DNA from: Erythrobacter aureus
GTDB lineage: Bacteria; Pseudomonadota; Alphaproteobacteria; Sphingomonadales; Sphingomonadaceae
Length of the DNA stretch: 64,000 nt
Assembly: GCF_003355455.1 (NCBI RefSeq)
Contig: NZ_CP031357.1
Location: 350,501-414,500 of the forward strand
Direction of reading: 5' to 3'
The notes under the pieces are model-generated. The model ran no database searches. It saw only the letters and a program-made list of their open reading frames with translations, and was not told the origin of the DNA. This document shows, in pieces, positions 28,479 to 36,782 of the stretch (position 1 is the first letter of the stretch; every line of letters begins with the position of its first letter). A program made the position numbers and the translations under genes.

Positions 28479-30089
28479 TTAGAGCAGTTTCGCCTGCTTG
28501 CTGGTTTCTTCGCGCCTGGCCTTTTTCGCCACGCTGGTATCCACCCACGGAATATCCGGTCGCTTGTTCTGGAACAGTTCGGCCAGCGTGATGATCTGCA
28601 GACGCGGATGCTTGCGCCCGGTATATTCGTTCTCCCAGACACCGACCGCCGCCGCATCGCGTTCCATCGCTCGGGTGGGAAGTTGATTTGTAATCAGCAC
28701 CCCGATCTTCGCCCCTTCGCGCTCCATCACCTGGGCGAGACGGCCCACGTCCTTCACGCCGGTGGCACCGCCCTTGACCTCGACGATCGCTTTCTCGGTC
28801 TTCTTGCCATCGGGCTTGAACCAGATGATGCCATCGATCCCGCCATCCGGCCCCTTGCGCCCGCCCTTCCACGGATCGGCATCGACGACGCTGAGCGCCC
28901 ACAGCTCGAACTGGTGCTTGTCGCGCTTGGCGAGATCCTGCGCGCTGGCAAGCGATTGCGGACGGCCCTTCACTTCGAAATCGAGCGCGGGGAAGGCTTC
29001 CTTCATGCGCTTTTCGATCAGGCCCACGGCGAGATGGGTGACATCGATCCCGATCCACTGCCGCCCCAGCTTCTGCGCCGCATGCACCGCCGTGCCGCAG
29101 CCGCAGAACGGGTCGAGCACGACATCGCCTTCGTTGGAGGAGGCGGCGATAATGCGTTCGAGCAGCGCGAGCGGTTTCTGCGTGGGGTAGCCGAGGCGTT
29201 CTTGGGCTTGGGAGTTAATGGGCGAAATGTCGTCCCAAAGCGTGTCGACCGTTTCACCTTCAAGTTCATCAAGAAAGCGCTTCCGCTGAAGTCGTTTCTC
29301 TTTGCTATCAGGAAAGTGCACCCGACCCTCGGCATCCATCTCCTTCATACGCTCGAGCGACACGGCCCAACCTTTCTCAGGCGGTTGATATCCTTTGTAC
29401 TCGTAGACAAGATTGGGTCGGAATGACGGGCTAGTCAGGTTATCCAAACGATACCGTCGCCCGCTTTCGTCAACGTGGGTAAACTTGGAGTTGATGTAAT
29501 CCTGACTGTTCGGTCGGTATTGACGGACAAAAGCGGAGGCTGGTGATTTCGCATAGAACAGAACGATGTCATGGCTCACACCGAACCTGATCGCTGCGTT
29601 GTTCGTTTCACCCCTCCCGGCCTTTCGCTTCCATACAATCTCGTTCCGATAGTTCGTCGCCCCAAACACCCCATCGAGCAGCAGCTTGAGGTAATGGCTC
29701 GCGGTCGGATCACAGTGCAGGTAGAGCGACCCCGTCGGCTTCAACACCCGGTGCAGTTCGATCAACCGCACCGCCATCATGGCGAGATAGGCCATCATGT
29801 CGTTTTCGCCGAGGAAATCGCGCATGGCCCGCAACAGCGTGAAGGCGTCGGTATTGCCGCTGCGCATGACCTCGTCGAAGGCGTCCTCCGCGCTGTCGTT
29901 CCAGTGCCAGGTATCCTCGAACGCCTCGATCTGGCTTTCGGACTGCGCGCCTTCGGGCGACTTGAACAGAATATTGTAATTGGCGTTCGAGTTGAACGGC
30001 GGGTCGAGATAGACGAGATCGACGCTCTCGCTGGCGATATGATCGCGCAGGACGTGCAGATTGTCGCCGAAATAGAGCGTATTGGTCAC
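28479..30089 (-). CDS. DNA methyltransferase fused to a PD-(D/E)XK nuclease-like domain
   Basis: A 536-residue protein; GTG start at 30089 supported by GGAGG 7 bp upstream. Residues 1-~370 form a beta-class N4-cytosine/N6-adenine methyltransferase: the catalytic DPPF (29-32, VDLVYLDPPFNSN) precedes the AdoMet motif DPFCGCGTAVHAAQKLG (~325). The C-terminal ~150 residues contain GPDGGIDGIIWF and, about 25 residues later, IVEVKGG. This D...ExK pattern fits Mrr-like restriction endonucleases. A single chain could therefore both modify and cut, or the nuclease-like domain may only bind. The DNA encoding the region between motifs (about 29220-29650) is visibly GC-poorer than the flanks. No separate endonuclease or specificity gene is adjacent. 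Confidence 0.88.
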   Translation of the reverse strand: MTNTLYFGDNLHVLRDHIASESVDLVYLDPPFNSNANYNILFKSPEGAQSESQIEAFEDTWHWNDSAEDAFDEVMRSGNTDAFTLLRAMRDFLGENDMMAYLAMMAVRLIELHRVLKPTGSLYLHCDPTASHYLKLLLDGVFGATNYRNEIVWKRKAGRGETNNAAIRFGVSHDIVLFYAKSPASAFVRQYRPNSQDYINSKFTHVDESGRRYRLDNLTSPSFRPNLVYEYKGYQPPEKGWAVSLERMKEMDAEGRVHFPDSKEKRLQRKRFLDELEGETVDTLWDDISPINSQAQERLGYPTQKPLALLERIIAASSNEGDVVLDPFCGCGTAVHAAQKLGRQWIGIDVTHLAVGLIEKRMKEAFPALDFEVKGRPQSLASAQDLAKRDKHQFELWALSVVDADPWKGGRKGPDGGIDGIIWFKPDGKKTEKAIVEVKGGATGVKDVGRLAQVMEREGAKIGVLITNQLPTRAMERDAAAVGVWENEYTGRKHPRLQIITLAELFQNKRPDIPWVDTSVAKKARREETSKQAKLL

Positions 30090-30204
30090 GAAACGCCTCC
30101 CTGACGCCTGTTCTAGCGCAGCGGAGTCGCGGGGCAAGTGGCGGATTTCCCATATGGCGACCGCGCGCCATGGCCGTGCTGCGCGGCTCTCTCCGCCGCT
30201 GCCC

Positions 30205-31752
30205 TCAGGCTTGCTCCGTCTCTTCCTCGGCCTTGCGCAGATATTCGTCGCGCAGTTCGCGTTTGTAGAGCTTGCCATTCGCCTCGCGCGGCAATTGCGC
30301 GCGGAAGTCGAACAGCTTGGGCATCTTGATCTTGGCGAGGCTGGGGGCGAGGAAATCGCGCAGCTCCGCTTCCAGCGCATCGCCTGCCTCGGCCATCTCC
30401 ACCGGCTGGACCACGGCGACGACTTTCTCGCCGAAATCGGGACAGGGCGCGCCGATCACCGCGGCATCCATGACCTTGTCATGCGTCACCAGCAGGTTCT
30501 CGATTTCCTGCGGATAGATGTTTACCCCGCCGGAAATGATCATGTGGCTCTTGCGGTCGGTGAGGTAGAGATAGCCGTCCTCGTCCACATGGCCGATATC
30601 GCCCAGCGTCATCCAGCCCTTGGGATGCATCGCCTCGCGGGTCTTGTCGGGATCGTTGTGATAGGTCGGAATATTGGCGTTCTCGAAGAATAGCAGCCCG
30701 TCCTGCCCCGGCGGCAGCTCCTCGCCATCCGGCCCGCAGACGTGCAGCGTGCCATGGATCGCCTTGCCCACGCTGCCGGGATGGGTGAGCCAGTCCTCGG
30801 CCTTGATCAGCGTCATGCCGATGCCTTCGGACCCGGCATAGTATTCGTTGATGATCGGCCCCCACCATTCGATCATCTCGCGCTTGATCGGCACCGGGCA
30901 CGGCGCGGCCGCGTGCAGCGCGCGCTGGTGGCTCGACAGGTCGTATCGGGTACGAACTGCCGGATCGAGCTTGAGCATGCGGACGAAATGGGTCGGCACC
31001 CACTGGCTGTCGGTGACCTTGTAGGTCTGGATCGTCTCCAGCGCGTGTTCGGGATCGAACTTTTCCATTACCACGACCGTTCCGCCGAGCCGCTGCGCGG
31101 TGGTGCCCCAGCCGAGCGGGGCCGCGTGATAGAGCGGCGCGGGCGAGAGATAGACCATGCTCCCGTCGGCAGGCATGCCCGCCCCCATGATCGCCAGCGC
31201 GACCAGCGGATTGGTGGCGAGGATATCGTCGTCTTCGGGCGGGGCGGGCTTCACCCCCTTGGGCCGGCCCGTCGTGCCCGAGGAATAGAGCATGTACTGA
31301 CCCGGTGCCTGGTCCGGAATCGGTTCGGCAGGCTGCGCGGCCAGGGCAGCTTCGAAATCCTCCTCGCCCTCGCCGCCCACGATCAGCAGGGGCAGGTCGG
31401 CGCATTCGCCCCGAATATCCTCGATCACCTGGGCGAATGTGGTCGTCGTCAGCAGGAATTTCGCGCCCGCATCCTTGAGGATGTAGCATATTTCGGGAGC
31501 CGTCAGCCGAGTCGAGATCGGCACCAGCATCGTGCCCGCGCGCTGCGATCCCCAAACCACTTGCAGGTAATGCGCATTGTTTTCCATCAGCACCGCGAAA
31601 TGGTCTCCGCGCTCCACCCCGCGCGCGCGCAGGAGCTGCGCGAAACGGTTGGCATAATCGTCCATTTCGCCGAAGGTCACGGTCTCGCCGCTGCCGGCCA
31701 TGATGATCGCGGGGTGGTCGGGGCGCGTCTGCGCATGGGTGACGGGGTGCAT
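30205..31752 (-). CDS. Acyl-CoA synthetase (AMP-forming)
   Basis: A 515-residue ANL-superfamily ligase activating a carboxylic acid with ATP and CoA. Motifs: YSSGTTGRPKGV (P-loop, ~150), NEYYAGSEG (~295), GWMTLGDIGHVDEDGYLYLTDR (~385) and SGGVNIYPQEIE (~415), with C-terminal Lys in EANGKLYKREL. It resembles fatty-acid or bile/steroid-acid CoA ligases; the substrate cannot be assigned. Cotranscription with the M23 gene upstream is unlikely because a terminator intervenes. Confidence 0.92.
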   Translation of the reverse strand: MHPVTHAQTRPDHPAIIMAGSGETVTFGEMDDYANRFAQLLRARGVERGDHFAVLMENNAHYLQVVWGSQRAGTMLVPISTRLTAPEICYILKDAGAKFLLTTTTFAQVIEDIRGECADLPLLIVGGEGEEDFEAALAAQPAEPIPDQAPGQYMLYSSGTTGRPKGVKPAPPEDDDILATNPLVALAIMGAGMPADGSMVYLSPAPLYHAAPLGWGTTAQRLGGTVVVMEKFDPEHALETIQTYKVTDSQWVPTHFVRMLKLDPAVRTRYDLSSHQRALHAAAPCPVPIKREMIEWWGPIINEYYAGSEGIGMTLIKAEDWLTHPGSVGKAIHGTLHVCGPDGEELPPGQDGLLFFENANIPTYHNDPDKTREAMHPKGWMTLGDIGHVDEDGYLYLTDRKSHMIISGGVNIYPQEIENLLVTHDKVMDAAVIGAPCPDFGEKVVAVVQPVEMAEAGDALEAELRDFLAPSLAKIKMPKLFDFRAQLPREANGKLYKRELRDEYLRKAEEETEQA

Positions 31753-31843
31753 CGGTCTGTCTCTCTCCTCTCCGGCGGTCCGTCATTCATGCGGACTCGT
31801 CCGGTTTCGCAAAGAAACCTACCTAACCCTCTCGCTCGGGCAA

Positions 31844-31880
31844 GAAAAAAGGCGGCGGGATTTCTCCCACCGCCCTTTTT
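31844..31880 (-). terminator. Bidirectional-looking intrinsic terminator
   Basis: Stem GGCGG-GGGA/TCCC-CCGCC (one C/A mismatch) with loop TTTC at 31851-31874, bounded by an A-run on the left and five T on the right. Read leftwards it ends the M23 peptidase transcript 25-60 bp past its stop. Confidence 0.75.
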
Positions 31881-31904
31881 GCGAAGCCCGATGGGCCGAT
31901 TGGC

Positions 31905-32585
31905 TCAGTTTTCGTCGCCGTCGCCCTGGCCGCCAGTGCCGGTCGCGAGCGCGAAGGCGCGCTGCGCTTCCGATTCGACCATATAGGGAACCGGGTTCAC
32001 CGCCTTGCCATCGATGCGGACTTCGTAATGCAGGTGCGGGCCGGTCGAACGGCCGGTCGACCCGACATAGCCGATGATATCGCCCTTCTTGACGCGCGTC
32101 CCGGCTTCGACCGCGATGCCCGACATATGCGCAAACCGGGTCTGGAGGTTGGCACCGTGTTCGATCGAGACATATTTGCCGTAGCTCGAGAACCACTCCG
32201 CCTTGCTGACATAACCGTCGGCGGTGGCGTAGATCGGTGTGCCGGTCGGCGCGGCCAGATCGACACCGTTATGATTGCGGCGACCGCCGAGAACAGGGTG
32301 CGTGCGCATGCCGTAGTCGCTCGTCAGGACGGTGTTGTCGAGCGGCATGCGCGAGGGCACCGAAACGCTTGCAGCGACAGGCGTCGAGCGATCGAGCTTG
32401 TCCCACTGCGCGAAGAGCTGCTGGAACTGCGCATCGTCGCCGCCCCGTCCGGGCGCCGCAACCTTGCTCATGTCGATAGCGCCGACGGCGGCGGTGTTGG
32501 TTTCCTGCGCATGGGCCGGTGCCGCGGCGATGCCGAAAGCTGCTGCGACCGATGCGAGGACAAGCGTAATGCGCTTGTTATTCAT
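31905..32585 (-). CDS. M23-family metallopeptidase (LytM-like)
   Basis: A 226-residue exported protein with signal peptide (ending PAHAQ). The LytM/peptidase M23 domain carries zinc ligands in HNGVDLAA (HxxxD) and GPHLHYEVR (HxH), preceded by LTSDYGMRTHPVLGGRR. It should act on peptidoglycan in the periplasm or activate amidases. The start is the Met before the signal peptide. All catalytic ligands are present, so an active enzyme is expected. Confidence 0.93.
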   Translation of the reverse strand: MNNKRITLVLASVAAAFGIAAAPAHAQETNTAAVGAIDMSKVAAPGRGGDDAQFQQLFAQWDKLDRSTPVAASVSVPSRMPLDNTVLTSDYGMRTHPVLGGRRNHNGVDLAAPTGTPIYATADGYVSKAEWFSSYGKYVSIEHGANLQTRFAHMSGIAVEAGTRVKKGDIIGYVGSTGRSTGPHLHYEVRIDGKAVNPVPYMVESEAQRAFALATGTGGQGDGDEN

Positions 32586-32727
32586 GCTAACCCGTCCATC
32601 CGGCGCTTTACCGCGCCTTTTTGATCCCTGACATATCCAGCGTCCCGTGCCGGTATGCCATTTTTTTGATGTCACTGCCGGAACCCCCCGGCATCTCGTG
32701 AGTATGGGTTATGAGTGAAAAAAGTAA

Positions 32728-33528
32728 TCAGGCAATAGCCGCGTAGAAGTCGCGCGGCAGGCCGCCTGCCAAACGCGCTGAGTCGTTGAACGGCCCTTTC
32801 AGCTCTCCGGAAAAGTGGATTTGGACCAATTTCTGCCACGATTCCCGTGGGTTTTCGCCGCGCGTCGCGCAAACAGCGTGAAAATGCTGGGAGCCCGCAG
32901 CGACGTGGCGAATTTCATCGTCAAGGATTCGCTGGAGAATTTTCGCCCCGTTTTCATCGCCTTGCGCCCTTACCCTCTCTAGTGTCGCAGGCGTGACGTC
33001 GAGACCGCGCGCCTCGAGAACCATGGGAACGATTGCGAGCCGCGCAGCAACGTCGTGCGCAGTGTCCCGCGCAGCGCCCCACAGTCCGTCGTGCGCAGGC
33101 AACGCTCCATAGTTGCTGCCGAGCGAATCGAGTTTGCGGGCGATCAGCGCGAAATGCATCGCTTCGTCGGCCGCCACTGCGAGGAAGTCCGACACGAAGG
33201 TCTCGCCCATCGATTCGCCGAAGCGGCCCGCCATATCGAGCGCAAGGTCGATGGCGACGAATTCGATATGCGCCAGCGCGTGCCAGAGCGCGATGCGGTT
33301 GCGCCGCGACCCCATCTTTCCACGCCTGGGCATGCGGCCCGGAGGCAGGAGCTCGAGCGCGGTCGGCCACGCAGGGCGATCGGGCATGGCGACATCGAAC
33401 ACGAAATCGAGCCGCCCAAGCCGCCAGTCGCGCGCCACCTGCCGCGCCGCGAACACCTTGGCGGTCGCCTCGCCGGTGAGCAGCACATCGCGGATCGCGG
33501 TCGCGACTGAGCGACGCGCGGACTTCAT
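32728..33528 (-). CDS. DUF455 ferritin-like protein
   Basis: A 266-residue all-helical protein of the DUF455 ferritin-like family. Candidate di-metal ligands: HIEFVAIDLA, DEAMHF and DDEIRHV. Function uncharacterised. It overlaps the peroxiredoxin gene by ATGA (33525-33528) and is the last gene of a glnE-bcp-DUF455 string, so a role in metal or peroxide handling is possible but only inferred from context. Confidence 0.9.
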   Translation of the reverse strand: MKSARRSVATAIRDVLLTGEATAKVFAARQVARDWRLGRLDFVFDVAMPDRPAWPTALELLPPGRMPRRGKMGSRRNRIALWHALAHIEFVAIDLALDMAGRFGESMGETFVSDFLAVAADEAMHFALIARKLDSLGSNYGALPAHDGLWGAARDTAHDVAARLAIVPMVLEARGLDVTPATLERVRAQGDENGAKILQRILDDEIRHVAAGSQHFHAVCATRGENPRESWQKLVQIHFSGELKGPFNDSARLAGGLPRDFYAAIA

Positions 33529-33998
33529 GCCGAACGGGCGGCTTCGAGCACTTCTTCGGCGTGGCCCTTAACCTTCACCTTGGGCCAGGTCCGCAGGATC
33601 GTACCGTCTTCGCCGAGGAGATAGGTCGTGCGGACCATGCCCATGAAGGTCTTTCCGTACATCTTCTTCTCGGCCCAGACGCCAAGTTCGTCCGACAGCC
33701 CGCCTTCCTCCGCATCGGTGGCGAGATCGACCGTGAGATCGTGCTTGGCGATGAAGTTCTGATGCTTCCTGGCCGAGTCCTTGCTGACGCCGAGGAGAGC
33801 GACGCCCGCCTTGTCGAATTCGGGCTTGAGCGCGGTGAAATCCTTCGCTTCGGTCGTGCAGCCGGGCGTGTTGTCCTTGGGATAGAAGAAGATCACCGCC
33901 TTCTTTCCCGCAAGATCGGCCTTGGTCACCGTGCCGCCATCAGGGGTTTCCATCGAAAAATCGGGGAAGGCATCGCCTTCGCCATAGCTCTTGGTCAT
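33525..33998 (-). CDS. bcp: Thioredoxin-dependent peroxiredoxin, Bcp/PrxQ family
   Basis: A 157-residue peroxiredoxin reducing hydroperoxides. The peroxidatic Cys is Cys47 in KDNTPGCTTEAKDF. No second cysteine exists in the chain, so the resolving Cys seen five residues later in E. coli Bcp is absent and the enzyme must work as a 1-Cys type. Overlaps glnE by ATGA. Confidence 0.95.
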   Translation of the reverse strand: MTKSYGEGDAFPDFSMETPDGGTVTKADLAGKKAVIFFYPKDNTPGCTTEAKDFTALKPEFDKAGVALLGVSKDSARKHQNFIAKHDLTVDLATDAEEGGLSDELGVWAEKKMYGKTFMGMVRTTYLLGEDGTILRTWPKVKVKGHAEEVLEAARSA

Positions 33999-36676
33999 TC
34001 GTCCAACTCCAGGGTTTCGCCGTAGATATCCTGCCAGGCCGCCGCAACTTCAGCGCGGGCGGCACCCAACCGTTCGATCAGGCACGCATAATCCTCGCAC
34101 CCGCTTTGCCGCGCCAGCAGCGATGCTGCCGCCGGATCGGGGCGATCGAGATCGGGGGCCAGCAGCCGGGTACCGACCAGCAGCCGCGTCATCAAGTCGT
34201 GCGCCCCGGCGATCGTACCGGAAAAGCGGCCTGCCTTGACGAGGGTGTCGATCGCCAGACCGAGATCGGGTGTTACGGCCTGGCGATCGCGCAGTTGAAG
34301 GAAATGTACGAGAAACTCGATATCGACCAATCCCCCGCGCAACAATTTGGCGTCGAGCGGACCTTTGGCCGGTTTGTGATCGGCCATTTCGCGACGCATC
34401 TTTATCAGGTCGGCACGGAGCCTTTCCGGATCGCGTTCGCGCGACAGGATCGACGCCACGACCTGATCGATATCCTCGCGCGCCGTTTCGCTGGCGGCGA
34501 GCACGCGCGCCCGAGTGAGCGCCATATGCTCCCAGGTCCAGGCATCTTCGCGCTGGTAACGGGCGAAACTCTCGACGCTGACCGCCAGCGGTCCCTGATT
34601 GCCCTGCGGCCGCAATCGGGTGTCGACCTCGTAAAGCGCTCCCTGAGCAGTCGGCACGCTCAGCGCCGCCGTGACCCGCTGGGCGAGCCGGTTGAAGTAG
34701 AGGGTGGCGCCCAAAGGGCGCGGTCCGTCGGATTCCCTCTCATGCGTGCCGGTGAATAGATAGATGATGTCGAGATCGGAGGCGTGGGTGAGCACGCCGC
34801 CCCCCAGCCGCCCGAGGCCCAGGATCGCCAGTTCGCTGCCCGCGATCCGCCCGTGCTTGGATGCGAATTCCTCCTCGGCCGCATCGAGCGCGACCCGCAG
34901 CGCGGCCTCGGCCGTGCGCGAAAGGCCCGCTGCGATCGCCAGCGGATCGTGAGCCGCCTCGATAAGCTGGACGCCAAGCGCAAACCGCATTTCGCCGGTC
35001 ACCACCCGCAGCCGGTCGAGCCGCATCTCGTAATCGTCGCCGCGCTCGCGTCGGCCCATGCGCGCCGCCAGCTCGTCGACACTTCCCGGAAGGTCGAGCG
35101 CGGTACGATCGATCAGCGCATCGAGCAGATCGGCCCGCCGCGACAGTTCCTCGGCCAGCGGCGGGGCGAGTGTCAGACAATCGGCGATCAGGGCGAACAG
35201 GCCAGGCCGCGCCTCGAGCAGGCGAAAAAGGTTGATGGCGCTGGGCAGGCGCGAGATCAGGCTTTCCCAGCGCACAAGGGCAGCATCGGGATCGGGGGAA
35301 GTAGCGATCGACGAGAGCAGATCGGGCCTGATCGCCTCGAAAGCCCCGAGCGCTGCACTGCTGCGCAGTGCCTGGTATTTTCCATCGGTCCAGCCCGCCA
35401 CCCGCTCGGCGATATCCGCGGGCACTTGCGGCGCATGCTCCTCTCCGGCCACGACATGCGGTGCGCTCGCGGGCACCGATATCCTGTCCTCATCAAGCAG
35501 CGCATCGAAGCGCTCGGCCACCGGGCGGGCAAGGTCCCGCACATATTCGACCAGAGCCGCGCCATCGGCAAGCCCGTGAAGCCGCGCGGCAGTGTCCAGT
35601 GCTTCACCCGAGGGCAGCGAATGGGTCTGCTGGTCGCCGATCATCTGCAACCGGTGTTCAATGGTCCGCAGCCCGTCATAGCTTTCGCCAAGCGCCCGCG
35701 CATCGTCTTGCGAAATACGCCCCGTTGCCGCCAGTGCATCGAGAGTCTGACGCGTACCCCGCACCCGCAACGCCGGATCGCGCCCGCCATGAATCAATTG
35801 ATGTGTCTGGGCGAAGAATTCGATTTCGCGAATACCGCCCCGGCCCAGCTTGAGGTTGTAACCGGGCTGGGGCACGGGCGGGCCACTTTGTTTGTCGCGG
35901 ATGCGGTGGGTCAATCGCCGGATTTCGTCGATGGCGCCGAAATCCAGGCTGCGCCGCCAGACGAAGGGGCGGATATGATCGAGAAAGGCCTCGCCCGCCG
36001 CTATGTCTCCCGCGCAGGCGCGCGCGCGAATGAAAGCCGCGCGTTCCCATGCCAGCGCCGAACTTTCGTAATGTGTGATCGCCGCATCGAGCGGGATCGC
36101 CAGCGGAGAGACTTCCGATGCGGGCCGCAGCCGCAGATCGACGCGAAAGACATAGCCTTCGGCCGTCACTTCCGACAACAATCGCACGATCTCCCGCGCA
36201 TAGCGCTGCGCCGCCTCGCCCGGTTCGTCGCGTTCGCGCCGTGCAAGCGTTTCCGGCTCGTAAAGCAGGATCGGATCGATGTCCGACGAATAGTTCAGTT
36301 CGCCCGCGCCATGCTTGCCCAGGGCCAGGCCGATCATGCCGGCAGGCTCCGCATCCGGCACGCGCCGAAGAATAGCCGCCCCGATGGCATCATGCAGCGC
36401 ACGGTCGGCAAAGAACGATAGTTCGCGCATGACCTTGTACAGATCGAAAGCGCCCGCCAGATCGCCCACCGCCAGCACCAGCGCCAGGCCGAGCCTTTCG
36501 CGGCGCAGGGCCGTCGGAATATCGGCGGCCTCTACCTGCTTGGCGGCAAGCAAGGCTTGTTCCCCCTCGCCAGCGGCCAGCAACTCCGCCAGATCCGGCC
36601 GTCGATCCAGCGCACGCGCGAGAAAGGGGGCGTTTTCGCGGGCGCGGGCGAGCGCTGAGGTCCAGTCGGCTGACAT
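33995..36676 (-). CDS. glnE: Glutamine synthetase adenylyltransferase/deadenylase
   Basis: An 893-residue bifunctional enzyme adding and removing AMP on glutamine synthetase in response to nitrogen state. Two nucleotidyltransferase sites are seen: GKHGAGELNYSSDIDPILL (~115) and GLGRLGGGVLTHASDLDIIYLF (~625). Slightly shorter than E. coli GlnE but normal for sphingomonads. It leads an operon with bcp and the DUF455 gene and diverges from the M28 peptidase. Confidence 0.96.
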   Translation of the reverse strand: MSADWTSALARARENAPFLARALDRRPDLAELLAAGEGEQALLAAKQVEAADIPTALRRERLGLALVLAVGDLAGAFDLYKVMRELSFFADRALHDAIGAAILRRVPDAEPAGMIGLALGKHGAGELNYSSDIDPILLYEPETLARRERDEPGEAAQRYAREIVRLLSEVTAEGYVFRVDLRLRPASEVSPLAIPLDAAITHYESSALAWERAAFIRARACAGDIAAGEAFLDHIRPFVWRRSLDFGAIDEIRRLTHRIRDKQSGPPVPQPGYNLKLGRGGIREIEFFAQTHQLIHGGRDPALRVRGTRQTLDALAATGRISQDDARALGESYDGLRTIEHRLQMIGDQQTHSLPSGEALDTAARLHGLADGAALVEYVRDLARPVAERFDALLDEDRISVPASAPHVVAGEEHAPQVPADIAERVAGWTDGKYQALRSSAALGAFEAIRPDLLSSIATSPDPDAALVRWESLISRLPSAINLFRLLEARPGLFALIADCLTLAPPLAEELSRRADLLDALIDRTALDLPGSVDELAARMGRRERGDDYEMRLDRLRVVTGEMRFALGVQLIEAAHDPLAIAAGLSRTAEAALRVALDAAEEEFASKHGRIAGSELAILGLGRLGGGVLTHASDLDIIYLFTGTHERESDGPRPLGATLYFNRLAQRVTAALSVPTAQGALYEVDTRLRPQGNQGPLAVSVESFARYQREDAWTWEHMALTRARVLAASETAREDIDQVVASILSRERDPERLRADLIKMRREMADHKPAKGPLDAKLLRGGLVDIEFLVHFLQLRDRQAVTPDLGLAIDTLVKAGRFSGTIAGAHDLMTRLLVGTRLLAPDLDRPDPAAASLLARQSGCEDYACLIERLGAARAEVAAAWQDIYGETLELDE

Positions 36677-36782
36677 CGATCACGTCCCTGCCGCTGCACG
36701 AGCGCGCGTGCAAGCTTGCCCTTGCCCCTTGCCGCCGACTAGAAGCGCCCGCAGAGGAATAGGACGCCAGAGAGGATCCCCC

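Noticed and set aside
32676..32693. Hairpin TGCCGG/CCGGCA between the DUF455 and M23 genes
   Set aside because: No T-run follows in either direction; it might influence the M23 leader but cannot be called a terminator.
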